Positions 53,608-61,605 of a DNA stretch of 64,000 bases are shown here, one piece after another (positions within the stretch are counted from its first letter, which is position 1; every line of letters begins with the position of its first letter). Made by a program: the position numbers and the translations under genes. The stretch is taken from contig QCEM01000002.1 in the NCBI GenBank assembly GCA_003280605.1, positions 62,001 to 126,000 of the forward strand, in the 5' to 3' direction. Below the pieces are notes generated by a model, which saw nothing but the letters and a program-made list of their open reading frames with translations, made no database searches and was not told where the DNA came from. Source of the stretch: SAR116 cluster bacterium AG-355-O21 (GTDB lineage Bacteria > Pseudomonadota > Alphaproteobacteria > Thalassobaculales > Thalassobaculaceae).

Positions 53608-54609
53608 TCACATCACCCCGGCTTGCAACAAATCATGGACATGAATGAAGCCAACAGGCTGGTCGTCTTCAACCACAAAAATTCCGGTGATGCGGTTTCT
53701 GTTCATAAACCCAAGTGCTTCGGCCGCTAAGGCATTTGCCGTGATGGTTTTTGGGGCGGCGGTCATAATCTCGGCGGCCGGCCGGCTAAGAAGGTCTGGC
53801 GCCATATGCCGACGCAAGTCACCGTCGGTAATGATCCCGGTTAAGCTGCCGTCAGCGTCCATCACCCCGCAGCAGCCAAAGCGGCCGGTCGGGATGCTGA
53901 CCACCACTTCAGACATCAATGTGCTTGGCGCAACGATCGGCACCGCTGTCAGCGGATGCATAATCTCGCTGACGTGAACAAAGCGCCGACCAAGCTTGCC
54001 GCCAGGGTGAAAGACGCCAAAATCTGTTTCAGTAAAGCCGGCGCGAAGCAGCAACGCCATCGCCAAAGCATCGCCTAAGGCTAAGGTGGCGGTGGTTGAC
54101 GTGGTGGGGGCGAGGCCAATTGGGCAGGCTTCATGGTGGGGTGGTAAAAACAGCACCAAGTCACCGCGATCACCAAGGGTGCTGTCGCGTTTGCTGGTCA
54201 GGCCAATCAGCGGGATTGCAAAGCGTTTGGCGTAATCAATGATTTCGGTCAGCTCGGCGGTTTCACCGGAATTTGAAATCGCAATGACGGCGTCATGCGT
54301 TGAAATCATCCCCAGATCGCCATGTGCTGCCTCGCCGGGATGAACATAGCTGGCGAGGGTGCCTGTGGATGCCATGGTGGCGGCAATTTTTCGAGCGATA
54401 TAACCGCTTTTACCCATCCCGGTGAGGATCACACGGCCTGTCACCGCGCTTAGGCAGTCGATGATCTGGACAAACACCTCAGTCTGATCGGACAGCAGTG
54501 ACGCTTTAAGGTCAGTGATGGCTTGGGCAGCCGAATCAAGGACATCGCTGGCGGCCAATAAGTCTTTGGCCACAGACAAATCACCATGCTCGCTTTGTGT
54601 CATATCCAC
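53608..54609 (-). CDS. kdsD: KpsF/GutQ-type arabinose-5-phosphate isomerase
   Basis: A 333-residue isomerase with an N-terminal SIS domain (GMGKSGYIARKIAATMASTGT, read as two blocks, and ISNSGETAEL) and two C-terminal CBS repeats (DADGSLTGIITDGDLRRHM, FVVEDDQPVGFIHVHDLL). It converts ribulose-5-phosphate to arabinose-5-phosphate, the precursor of KDO in LPS or capsule. Its start overlaps the upstream unknown gene by ten bases. Standard KdsD length. Confidence 0.9.
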   Translation of the reverse strand: MDMTQSEHGDLSVAKDLLAASDVLDSAAQAITDLKASLLSDQTEVFVQIIDCLSAVTGRVILTGMGKSGYIARKIAATMASTGTLASYVHPGEAAHGDLGMISTHDAVIAISNSGETAELTEIIDYAKRFAIPLIGLTSKRDSTLGDRGDLVLFLPPHHEACPIGLAPTTSTTATLALGDALAMALLLRAGFTETDFGVFHPGGKLGRRFVHVSEIMHPLTAVPIVAPSTLMSEVVVSIPTGRFGCCGVMDADGSLTGIITDGDLRRHMAPDLLSRPAAEIMTAAPKTITANALAAEALGFMNRNRITGIFVVEDDQPVGFIHVHDLLQAGVM

Positions 54610-55034
54610 TCCGTGGTCAGGTTTGGTTCGACCTTTTGGGCGTGTTGCCGCATTTTGTTGAGGGCGCGTTCGACGCGTCGTGAGTACCTGTCCAATTGTA
54701 CCGACTCATGGGAATTGATACTGGCCAGCAAGTCTTGCATATCATCGTCAAAGCGCGGGTAAACTCGGGCGCGGGCGGTCTCATGGCCGCGATCGTCCGG
54801 ATCGGTATCAATCAAATAGATCCGAAACAGTACATTTCGTTGCGCCAAATACGCCAGCACGGCCATCCATAATTCCGGTAAATCACAAAAAAAGCTGGGG
54901 TAAACAATCGCCGCATCATTATCAGGGCCAACCAGCACGCGCATGGCATTTGGGTCAAGGCCGACAATCGGCAGGGCCTCCACCAAAATATTTTCCGGTG
55001 CTTCGATGAGCCATTTTGTCTCCGTTTGCGTCAT
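54600..55034 (-). CDS. Hypothetical protein in the carbohydrate cluster
   Basis: A 144-residue soluble protein that I do not recognise. It has no signal peptide or membrane segment, an acidic N-terminal half (ENILVEALPIVGLDP, VLVGPDNDAAIVYPSFF) with an alternating beta/alpha feel, and a basic helical C-terminus (RYSRRVERALNKMRQHAQK). It lies between the KpsF-type isomerase (ten-base overlap) and the methyltransferase (38-base gap), all on one strand, so it belongs to the sugar pathway. It may be an accessory or partner protein. Confidence 0.75.
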   Translation of the reverse strand: MTQTETKWLIEAPENILVEALPIVGLDPNAMRVLVGPDNDAAIVYPSFFCDLPELWMAVLAYLAQRNVLFRIYLIDTDPDDRGHETARARVYPRFDDDMQDLLASINSHESVQLDRYSRRVERALNKMRQHAQKVEPNLTTEWI

Positions 55035-55072
55035 TGACAGCTCACCATCGTGTCCCTGGCGTCACGGCGGGT

Positions 55073-55735
55073 TTATTCAAAATAAATAAATTCCTGATCG
55101 CCATCATAACCACATTGTTGGTAAATCCAATCCCAGCCATCGGGCGCAAAGAAACTCTCGCAGGTGAGTTGCCAATACAGCAAATTCGCCTTCTCACGCT
55201 CGTTTCGGTAACTTTCGACCATGATATATTTGTTCTTGCGGCCAACACGTTGGATTTCGCGGACCGCGCTGAACAACTCATTAATGGCCAGGTTATGAAG
55301 CGTTGCCAGTGAAAACACAAAGTCAAAATGATTGTCTTCAAAGGGTAAGCTGCGGGCGTGGCCATGGTGTAGAAAAGGCCGAACTTCGGCTTTCGCGTCA
55401 TTCAGGCCGTATTCTGAAATATCCAGACCGGCAACCTCAATTCCCGGCACTGCCCGAGTGAATTCATACAGCAAATAGGCCTTACCGCAGCCAACGTCTA
55501 AAATCCGATCACCGGCCTTTAGGCCGTAATGGGCGGCCATGGCTTCGGCAACCGCAAGCCAACGTCCGTCATAGCTGTAACCGCCATAGCCATGCTCGCG
55601 GGCGCCGTCCCAATAATCTTGCCCCCATTGCTTGGCGATGGTTGCGCATGCTGCCTTGTCATGGGCGGTGACGCGGCCAATGTAATCGCGCTGTGTGCGA
55701 TTGTGTAACGGCGAGACAAATTCAACCAGGGCCAT
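55073..55735 (-). CDS. Class I SAM-dependent methyltransferase
   Basis: A 220-residue methyltransferase with motif I ILDVGCGKAYLLYEF, motif II near GLDISEYGLNDAK, and FDFVFSLATLHNL, typical of sugar or small-molecule O-/N-/C-methylases. The start is ATG 55735 or the GTG one codon upstream; it overlaps the LIC12192-like gene by 14 bases. It probably methylates the sugar or its nucleotide form made by this cluster. Confidence 0.85.
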   Translation of the reverse strand: MALVEFVSPLHNRTQRDYIGRVTAHDKAACATIAKQWGQDYWDGAREHGYGGYSYDGRWLAVAEAMAAHYGLKAGDRILDVGCGKAYLLYEFTRAVPGIEVAGLDISEYGLNDAKAEVRPFLHHGHARSLPFEDNHFDFVFSLATLHNLAINELFSAVREIQRVGRKNKYIMVESYRNEREKANLLYWQLTCESFFAPDGWDWIYQQCGYDGDQEFIYFE

Positions 55736-56159
55736 CACGATGCTTTCTTTGAAGGGCGGCGGGTAAATGATTGTTTAACGTCAGCGTATGAACGCTCAAA
55801 ATATCTTCCCAGCGCTCAACGTCCTGCCCGCAGCTTAATGATAGGTCTTCGACCGCTGCATGCAGTGAGGCGCCGGCGGCCAAAATTCGTGTGTAAATGT
55901 CGCGCCGCCGCTGCCGGCGGCTGGGCAGCATAAACATGGAATACATCACGATGCCGTCATGGCTGGCAATTTCATCGAGCAGTTTATCCAGCATCATGTA
56001 GCAATGCGGCATGGCGTATTCGCTGGCGGATAATTTGAACGCCAGGGTCCGTTTCCGGCAATAATCGCGGATGACCAGATTCTGGATATGCTGGGGCGCG
56101 CGTCCGGTAATCATCGGGCGGGCACCATTATAGCCAATATAGCCTTTGGCGTTGCTCAC
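55722..56159 (-). CDS. Sporadic carbohydrate cluster protein, LIC12192-like
   Basis: A 145-residue protein that resembles the LIC12192 family (TIGR04323), known only from scattered surface carbohydrate clusters. Landmarks are AKGYIGYNGARPMITGR near the start, QNLVIRDYCRKRTLAFKLSAS, and IVMYSMFMLPSRRQRRRDIY. The function is unknown. I start at GTG 56159, four bases after the oxygenase stop with GAGG in the preceding gene end; a longer frame to 56192 lies inside the oxygenase. The neighbours are oxygenase, methyltransferase and transketolase, the arrangement expected of this family. The family call is by memory of its pattern. Confidence 0.8.
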   Translation of the reverse strand: MSNAKGYIGYNGARPMITGRAPQHIQNLVIRDYCRKRTLAFKLSASEYAMPHCYMMLDKLLDEIASHDGIVMYSMFMLPSRRQRRRDIYTRILAAGASLHAAVEDLSLSCGQDVERWEDILSVHTLTLNNHLPAALQRKHRDGPG

Positions 56160-56163
56160 CTGT

Positions 56164-57006
56164 TTATTCCTCAAAACGTGTTGGCAGCTCATGGTCCATG
56201 CCGATACGGGTCATCGCCCGCAGGGTGATCGGCTCAAAAAACTCCCCAAGTTTTTTATCCGCATATGGTGACAAGACGCTTTTGAAGCGGCAGTTCATGG
56301 TCCAGCGTGTTTCGCTCTCGGTGTTGACACGGTTGCCATGCATAAGGTTCTGATTAAACAACAAGACATGGCCATAGGGGATATCAAGAAAGGTCAATTG
56401 ACCGGCAATGTCGCGGTATAGATCTTCCGCCGATTGATCACCGAAGGCCTTAAACCGGGCCTGCATCTCGGCATTGGTCTCAGGCGCGGCAATGAACATG
56501 CTTTTGGTGGCGAAAACATCAACAAAGGGCACCCATAGCACGGCCTCAAAAGCGGAATCACCGGACCAAACATCGGCATGTACGGGAAGCAGCGATTTAT
56601 CGTCATGGGGCATTTGAATGGACAGATTAATGCGGCGTTGCATCGCCAATTCATTGCCGATCAAGGTCTCGATCGTATTGCGGGCAACGGCGAAATAGGC
56701 GGGCCGTAACCATGCTTGCGCGTTGATGTCTTGGATGACCGCAAGACGCAGGTCATTGAGTGCCTCGCCGCTGACCTTTTCATGCAGCCGATTCAAAAAG
56801 TCGCCGCTATCCGACGGCACCGATTCGCCCAGATATCGTGCCGTGGTTGCGGCCAAATGATCGCGGATACGGTCCAGCGCAAGACGGTCGGCGGCAGGTT
56901 GAATGACATAGCCTTGTTTTAAAAATTGCGCTGTCATTGCAACTTCGGCGGGATCCAAAAACCCGGCAGATGTCGCCGCTATATCAGGCGCTCGCGAAGG
57001 GGCCAT
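56164..57006 (-). CDS. Sporadic carbohydrate cluster 2OG-Fe(II) oxygenase
   Basis: A 280-residue dioxygenase with the metal triad H143-x-D145 (PVHADVWSGD) and H223 (LMHGNRV), and R234 for 2-oxoglutarate. It matches the oxygenase (TIGR04324) that travels with LIC12192-like proteins. It likely hydroxylates or rearranges a sugar. It begins 16 bases after the transketolase C-terminal subunit gene and ends four bases before the LIC12192-like start. Confidence 0.8.
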   Translation of the reverse strand: MAPSRAPDIAATSAGFLDPAEVAMTAQFLKQGYVIQPAADRLALDRIRDHLAATTARYLGESVPSDSGDFLNRLHEKVSGEALNDLRLAVIQDINAQAWLRPAYFAVARNTIETLIGNELAMQRRINLSIQMPHDDKSLLPVHADVWSGDSAFEAVLWVPFVDVFATKSMFIAAPETNAEMQARFKAFGDQSAEDLYRDIAGQLTFLDIPYGHVLLFNQNLMHGNRVNTESETRWTMNCRFKSVLSPYADKKLGEFFEPITLRAMTRIGMDHELPTRFEE

Positions 57007-57022
57007 GAAGCTCTCCAGCTTA

Positions 57023-57961
57023 TCAATTCAGGCCGAGGGTTTGTTCCACCATCTCGACGATATGTGGGGCCTGAATGCCAACGTCATGCATCAAATCGTC
57101 CTGGCCACCATACGCCTTTGCGAAGATATCGGGAATGCCAAGTTTACGGATTTTTGGCAACCGTCCCTCTAAACGATCGATTAAACAATCGCTGACGGCG
57201 CTCCCCAGACCGCCAATCAAGGAGTGTTCTTCCACGGTCACTAAAAGCTGGGCTTCCGCAGCCAGATCCGTCAGCATGTCTTGATCGAGCGGTTTGACCG
57301 TCGGCAAATGTAAAACACGCACCGCCAGGCCGCGGGCGGCCAAAGCCTCGGCTGCGGCAAGGCAGCGGGTGGTGGTCACACCGGTCGAGACCAGTAAGAC
57401 GCTGTCACTGCCAGCGGCATCTCGCAACAGCACGCCTTTGCCGATCTCAAAGCCCGTTTGCCCAGCGGTGACAATGGGATCGCCACCTTTCGCCATGCGG
57501 ATATAAATTGGGTGCGGCCAATCCAGCGAGGCGTTCATGAAGCGTGTCATCTCATCGGCATCGGCAGGACAAACCACGGCCATATTCGGCAGTGCCCGCA
57601 TAATCGCAATATCTTCGGTGGCCTGATGGGTCGGCCCGAGCGGGGCGTAAACATAACCGCCGCCATTGGCAATCAATCGGACCGGCAAATCATGCATACA
57701 TAGATCAACGGCGACTTGCTCATAGCAGCGCCGTGTGATGAAGGTTGCGATGGTATTGACGTAAGGAATGTAGCCATCCATGGCCAAGCCGGCAGCCATG
57801 CCGATGGTATGCGCTTCGGCGATTCCTTCCATGAAATAGCGGTCAGGAAACTGTGTTTGCATGTCGCTGAGCAAACCAGGGCTGAGATCGGAGCCGATGA
57901 AGACCACCCGGTCATCACGTTGGGCCAGTTCATAGACCATGTTCAAGCAGGTGCGGCGCAT
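57023..57961 (-). CDS. Transketolase-like, C-terminal subunit
   Basis: A 312-residue pyrimidine-binding plus C-terminal subunit of a split transketolase/DXPS-type enzyme. The activating Glu is in FMEGIAEAHTIGMAAG near residue 48, and GGYVYAPLGPTHQATEDI, the sugar-phosphate side, is near residue 107. The TAATG overlap with the N-terminal subunit implies translational coupling. Splitting is common in carbohydrate clusters and in Archaea. It transfers two- or one-carbon keto units to build an unusual chain. Confidence 0.9.
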   Translation of the reverse strand: MRRTCLNMVYELAQRDDRVVFIGSDLSPGLLSDMQTQFPDRYFMEGIAEAHTIGMAAGLAMDGYIPYVNTIATFITRRCYEQVAVDLCMHDLPVRLIANGGGYVYAPLGPTHQATEDIAIMRALPNMAVVCPADADEMTRFMNASLDWPHPIYIRMAKGGDPIVTAGQTGFEIGKGVLLRDAAGSDSVLLVSTGVTTTRCLAAAEALAARGLAVRVLHLPTVKPLDQDMLTDLAAEAQLLVTVEEHSLIGGLGSAVSDCLIDRLEGRLPKIRKLGIPDIFAKAYGGQDDLMHDVGIQAPHIVEMVEQTLGLN

Positions 57962-58812
57962 TAGTTGTCTTCCAAAGCAGCATATAGATCGGCATGCACG
58001 TCAACGGGCAGTTTTGACTTGTGGTGCCAGGAAGGATCATGTTCGGCGAATGGGATGCCTTTGCCTTTGACGGTGTGACAAATCACGGCGGTTGGCTTAC
58101 CGTCGGCGCTTGGTGCTGCGCTGAAAACTTGTTCTAAGGCCGTGATGTCATGGCCATCAACTTCCTGTGTCTCAAACCCAAATGCCCGCCATTTATCGCC
58201 AAGTGGTTCTAAGTCTTGGATGACGGCGGTCGCTCCGGCCGATTGAATTTTGTTATAATCAACAATCGCCACCAGGTTATCTAAGCGATGCTTTGCGGCA
58301 TTCATCGCTGCTTCCCAAACGGATCCTTCATTAATCTCACCATCGCCCATGACCACGAAAACCCGTGCTGAACGACCGCGCATCCGCTGCGCCAGCGCCA
58401 TGCCCACGCCAAGGGACAAGCCATGGCCTAAGGCCCCGGTTGAGGCTTCGACGCCCGGGATTTTTCCGCGTTCCGGATGGCCGCCAAGAAACGAGTGATG
58501 GCGGCAAAAGTCAGTTAAGGCGGCAGGATCAAAAAAACCTTTGTCGGCAAGCAGCGCATAAAGCGCTAAACAGCCATGCCCTTTGGACAGCACACAGCGA
58601 TCTCGCTCGGCCCAATCCGGTTCGTCTGCCCGGTAGTTGAGAACCGAGTCATACAGCACCCGAAGGATCTCGATCAACGACATGGTAGAGCCGATATGAC
58701 CGCGTTCGCCGCCGATCAAGGCATCGACGGTGAGGCGACGCAAATAGCGTGAGCGGGCATCAAGTGGGGCCGCAGGCAGGCTGCGGGCAAGGGCAATAGG
58801 ATCAGCTGTCAT
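57961..58812 (-). CDS. Transketolase-like, N-terminal subunit
   Basis: A 283-residue ThDP diphosphate-binding subunit. It has RRLTVDALIGGERGHIGSTMS at the start (two blocks), GHGCLALYALLADKG, the ThDP motif GDGEINEGSVWEAAMNA, and DYNKIQSAG. It pairs with the next gene. The substrate-binding side cannot be inferred. It is the first gene of a strongly coupled run (TK-N, TK-C, oxygenase, LIC12192, methyltransferase). Confidence 0.9.
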   Translation of the reverse strand: MTADPIALARSLPAAPLDARSRYLRRLTVDALIGGERGHIGSTMSLIEILRVLYDSVLNYRADEPDWAERDRCVLSKGHGCLALYALLADKGFFDPAALTDFCRHHSFLGGHPERGKIPGVEASTGALGHGLSLGVGMALAQRMRGRSARVFVVMGDGEINEGSVWEAAMNAAKHRLDNLVAIVDYNKIQSAGATAVIQDLEPLGDKWRAFGFETQEVDGHDITALEQVFSAAPSADGKPTAVICHTVKGKGIPFAEHDPSWHHKSKLPVDVHADLYAALEDN

Positions 58813-58963
58813 GTCGATCTGTTGTTATGGCCGAGCATCGAGTTGCGTTGAAAACAGGTTAGGCGCCAATTTGATATACGCCAACACGCCTTGAATTGCA
58901 CCGGTTTTCGGTCGCCGCGACAACCACAACGACAACCGGCAAGGTCATCGCGGTGCTCGGCGC

Positions 58964-59872
58964 TTATGCTTTCAAGGTACGGCCAATCGCTTCAGCCACA
59001 GGCTGCATCGCCTGCATCATTTCGGCGAACTGCTCGAAACTTGAACATTGCAGCGGATCAACGGCAGCATTCTTGGGGTCAGGGTGGACTTCCAGCATCA
59101 ATGCGTCGGCCCCGGCACCGATTGATGCGAGCATCATCGAGCGCACCCATGGCTGCCAGAATGTGGCATGGCTCGGATCTGTCATGACCGGCAAATGGGT
59201 CACTTCTTGAGCCGCCGGTACAACTTGTAAATCTAATAGGAAGCGTGAGCTGGAGCGATGTGTGTGGTTGGCGACAACGCCGCGCTCACACAGCAAAATG
59301 GCAGGCTCCATGCCTAAATTATCATGCTCCAGTGCGATATACTCGGCCGCCATCAGCCAGTCCCGCAGCGATGCCCCATAGCCACGCTTCAGCATCACCG
59401 GCATGCCTTTTTTGCCGACCTCGGTGAGCAGCGGATAGTTTTGCATGTTACGGGTACCGATCTGCAGCATATCGGTATGTTCGGCGACCAGATCAATTTT
59501 ATCGATATGCATGATCTCGGTGACCACCGGCATGCCCACAGCTTCGCCGGCAGACTTGAGCCATTCCAGGCCTTTTTCGCGAGTCTCGAAAAACTTTTCG
59601 CTGCGATACGGAAAGGTCAAAGGCTTAAAGCAGCCGGCCCGCAGGAAATGCGCCCCAGCAGCTTTCATGGCTTTGGCGCAGTCAAGGATCAAGGCTTCGG
59701 TTTCGGCCAGATTGGGACCTGCCATAACCGGAATCAAATCGCCACCAAACTCAATCCCGGCGCAGGTAAATTTGGTATTATGATCAGGTGTTTTTTTGGC
59801 GACGAGCGGGATTTTGCCAGCGATATCATCATCGGTCAGGTCTTTGCCGGGGAATTTATTGTCGATGGTCAT
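58964..59872 (-). CDS. DAHP/KDO8P-synthase-like PEP aldol enzyme (divergent)
   Basis: A 302-residue member of the DAHP synthetase I/KDSA family (PEP plus an aldose to a 3-deoxy-2-ulosonate). The scaffold follows class I-beta DAHP synthase: QIGTRNMQNYPLL, LLCERG, TDPSHATFW, EVHPDP. Key sites differ. AGPCS reads AGPNL, putting N54 where the metal-ligand Cys sits (as in metal-independent KDO8P synthases), and KPRTS reads KPLTF, so the substrate-phosphate Arg is L85. It also has an extra ANHTHRSSSR loop after ERG. It probably uses an unusual aldose and may be metal-independent. It lies in the carbohydrate island, not with shikimate genes. Confidence 0.85.
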   Translation of the reverse strand: MTIDNKFPGKDLTDDDIAGKIPLVAKKTPDHNTKFTCAGIEFGGDLIPVMAGPNLAETEALILDCAKAMKAAGAHFLRAGCFKPLTFPYRSEKFFETREKGLEWLKSAGEAVGMPVVTEIMHIDKIDLVAEHTDMLQIGTRNMQNYPLLTEVGKKGMPVMLKRGYGASLRDWLMAAEYIALEHDNLGMEPAILLCERGVVANHTHRSSSRFLLDLQVVPAAQEVTHLPVMTDPSHATFWQPWVRSMMLASIGAGADALMLEVHPDPKNAAVDPLQCSSFEQFAEMMQAMQPVAEAIGRTLKA

Positions 59873-59966
59873 AATCGGGATCCTTCATGGTCAAACTGGC
59901 GGGGTGAGGCGGTGTTATCAATACAATCTATTTACTGCTTTGCTGAAAGACTGGCAAACCTTCGCT

Positions 59967-60974
59967 TCATGCACCGTTAAACAACCGCTCCGCTTTCTGC
60001 AATTGCCGCCGCAGCACAGATCGGTAATGCTCTCGATTACCGGCGGCTTGGCGGCGCTGCAAGCGTGCCGGTAGAAATTCATTTAAAACAATGCAGCACC
60101 AGCGCAAACGATACAGCGGTAATAAAATCTCCAGCCGTTCTGCAAACCCAGGGTCGGGGCCGTCCTTGGCGCCAAAAAATGCGCTCAAGGCAGTGCTGAA
60201 ACGGCGGCCCTGGTCGGGGTGCAAATTCATGCCGGGATGAAGACTGAAGTCGGCAGCAAGTTTAACTGGGTCATCCCAGCCGAAATATTCAAAGTCGACA
60301 AAGCTCAACTGGCCGGCGGTATTTTGCAGCGCATTATGAAAGCCAAAATCAGACGGGCTTAAGCACTGCGCCGCAGGTTTTAATGGTTCTGAAAAAGACC
60401 AATCTCGCTGCGCGTAAGCTTCCTTAGCTGCCGCCGGCCAGGTTGTCGTAGCAGGTGCTAAGTGGCGGCTTAAAAAGACCTGCAAATCATCATCGGCAAT
60501 TGCGTCCTGTTGTAACCGTTGCAGCCGCTGGGTTAGCTGACGTGCTAATTCGCTGGCCGATAAACACGCTTCCGACGCCAGCGGCAGGGACGCTGCGGCC
60601 GGCACGGTGCGGTGTTGGTTTAGCTGATTGATAAACCTGGCCGCTTGATCGATGGCAGGGTCGTCGGCAGCAACGGCAGCACCCTCACACCAACTTAAAA
60701 CCGAAGCATTCGATTGCTTGTCGGTGGCGACTGGCTGGGGCACATTCGGGATCCCGCCGGCGGCCATGAATTGCAGTGCCTGCCATTCGGTAAAGCGGCG
60801 ATCACGGCCATCACCGTTCATTGCCGGATAGGCTTTGAGGACAAAGTGCTTTGCGCCTGTGGTGACCTTGAAAAGGCGGGCGTTGCCGCCGCCTTGCAAG
60901 GGCAGCAGCAGCGCATTGTCTTGGCCGAGCATGCGTGCCGCCGCCGCAGCCAATAGCTCGGACCGCTCAGTCAT
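59967..60974 (-). CDS. Aminoglycoside-phosphotransferase-like sugar/small-molecule kinase
   Basis: A 335-residue APH/choline-kinase-fold phosphotransferase. The phosphate-loop strand LLPLQGGGNARLFKV and the Lys strand HFVLKAYP are present. The catalytic motif is SPSDFGFHNAL (Asp and Asn kept, but the usual His is Pro), followed by FVDFEYFGWDDP (the metal site). It overlaps the HAD gene by eight bases. It is likely to phosphorylate the sugar precursor of this cluster. No aminoglycoside resistance context is present. Confidence 0.83.
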   Translation of the reverse strand: MTERSELLAAAAARMLGQDNALLLPLQGGGNARLFKVTTGAKHFVLKAYPAMNGDGRDRRFTEWQALQFMAAGGIPNVPQPVATDKQSNASVLSWCEGAAVAADDPAIDQAARFINQLNQHRTVPAAASLPLASEACLSASELARQLTQRLQRLQQDAIADDDLQVFLSRHLAPATTTWPAAAKEAYAQRDWSFSEPLKPAAQCLSPSDFGFHNALQNTAGQLSFVDFEYFGWDDPVKLAADFSLHPGMNLHPDQGRRFSTALSAFFGAKDGPDPGFAERLEILLPLYRLRWCCIVLNEFLPARLQRRQAAGNREHYRSVLRRQLQKAERLFNGA

Positions 60975-61596
60975 TGCCGAAAACCGTTTGCCGAATCGCC
61001 GCCCAATCAGAACATCGGGTCAGTGATGTGGCCGGCCCCGCCACATCGGCATGAAACCAAATTCTTTGGGTGCGCTTGGGGAAGTTCGGATCGCTGAGAA
61101 CTTTTTCCAGATCATCAACGAAATAGTCCAGGTCAAGGCTGCAAATGCGGGCGATTTTAGCATTGACGGTTGCTTCGAAAAAAACCTGCGAGGGCGTCAG
61201 AGCAAAGCCTGTGGCGGTAAAAAAACCGTGCCTGTCCATCCAATTACGGGCGGCCTCACGCAGGTTGGTTCGGCTATCGTCAAAATGTCCAAATTCGGTT
61301 TTATGGCTGACAATAAAAAGCTCTGCTGCCTGCCTGTTGGCGGCAGCGAAAAAAGCGCCGACACCGTCGATCAGGCGAGCGTCATCGATACCCCGTCCAT
61401 AGGCTTGTCCTTGGATGGCCATCCAAAATTCTTCACCGGCAATGTCGATTGCGGCGCGTTTAACGGCTTGTTTGCCGCCAGGAGACGGCGGTGCCGCAAA
61501 CCCACGGCGGGCCATTTCGGCGACGAAGATTTTGCCGAAAACCTGATCGTAATCAATCAATGTGTTATCGAAGTCCAGACCGACGCGCAGCGTCAT
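60967..61596 (-). CDS. HAD-superfamily hydrolase
   Basis: A 209-residue HAD phosphatase. Motif I is VGLDFDNTLIDYD, motif II LFIVSHKTEFGHFD, and motif III/IV region YFVDDLEKVLSD. Removes phosphate from a small sugar. It starts nine bases after the HldE-like gene stop and overlaps the kinase gene. In heptose pathways a HAD phosphatase (GmhB) acts between the kinase and nucleotidyltransferase steps, which fits the neighbouring enzymes. Substrate unknown. Confidence 0.85.
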   Translation of the reverse strand: MTLRVGLDFDNTLIDYDQVFGKIFVAEMARRGFAAPPSPGGKQAVKRAAIDIAGEEFWMAIQGQAYGRGIDDARLIDGVGAFFAAANRQAAELFIVSHKTEFGHFDDSRTNLREAARNWMDRHGFFTATGFALTPSQVFFEATVNAKIARICSLDLDYFVDDLEKVLSDPNFPKRTQRIWFHADVAGPATSLTRCSDWAAIRQTVFGND

Positions 61597-61605
61597 GGCG
61601 CTTCC

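Noticed and set aside
58964..59872. Ordinary KdsA (KDO8P synthase) beside kdsD
   Set aside because: The scaffold motifs (QIGTRNMQN, EVHPDP) follow DAHP synthase type I-beta, and KdsA's KANRSS motif is absent.
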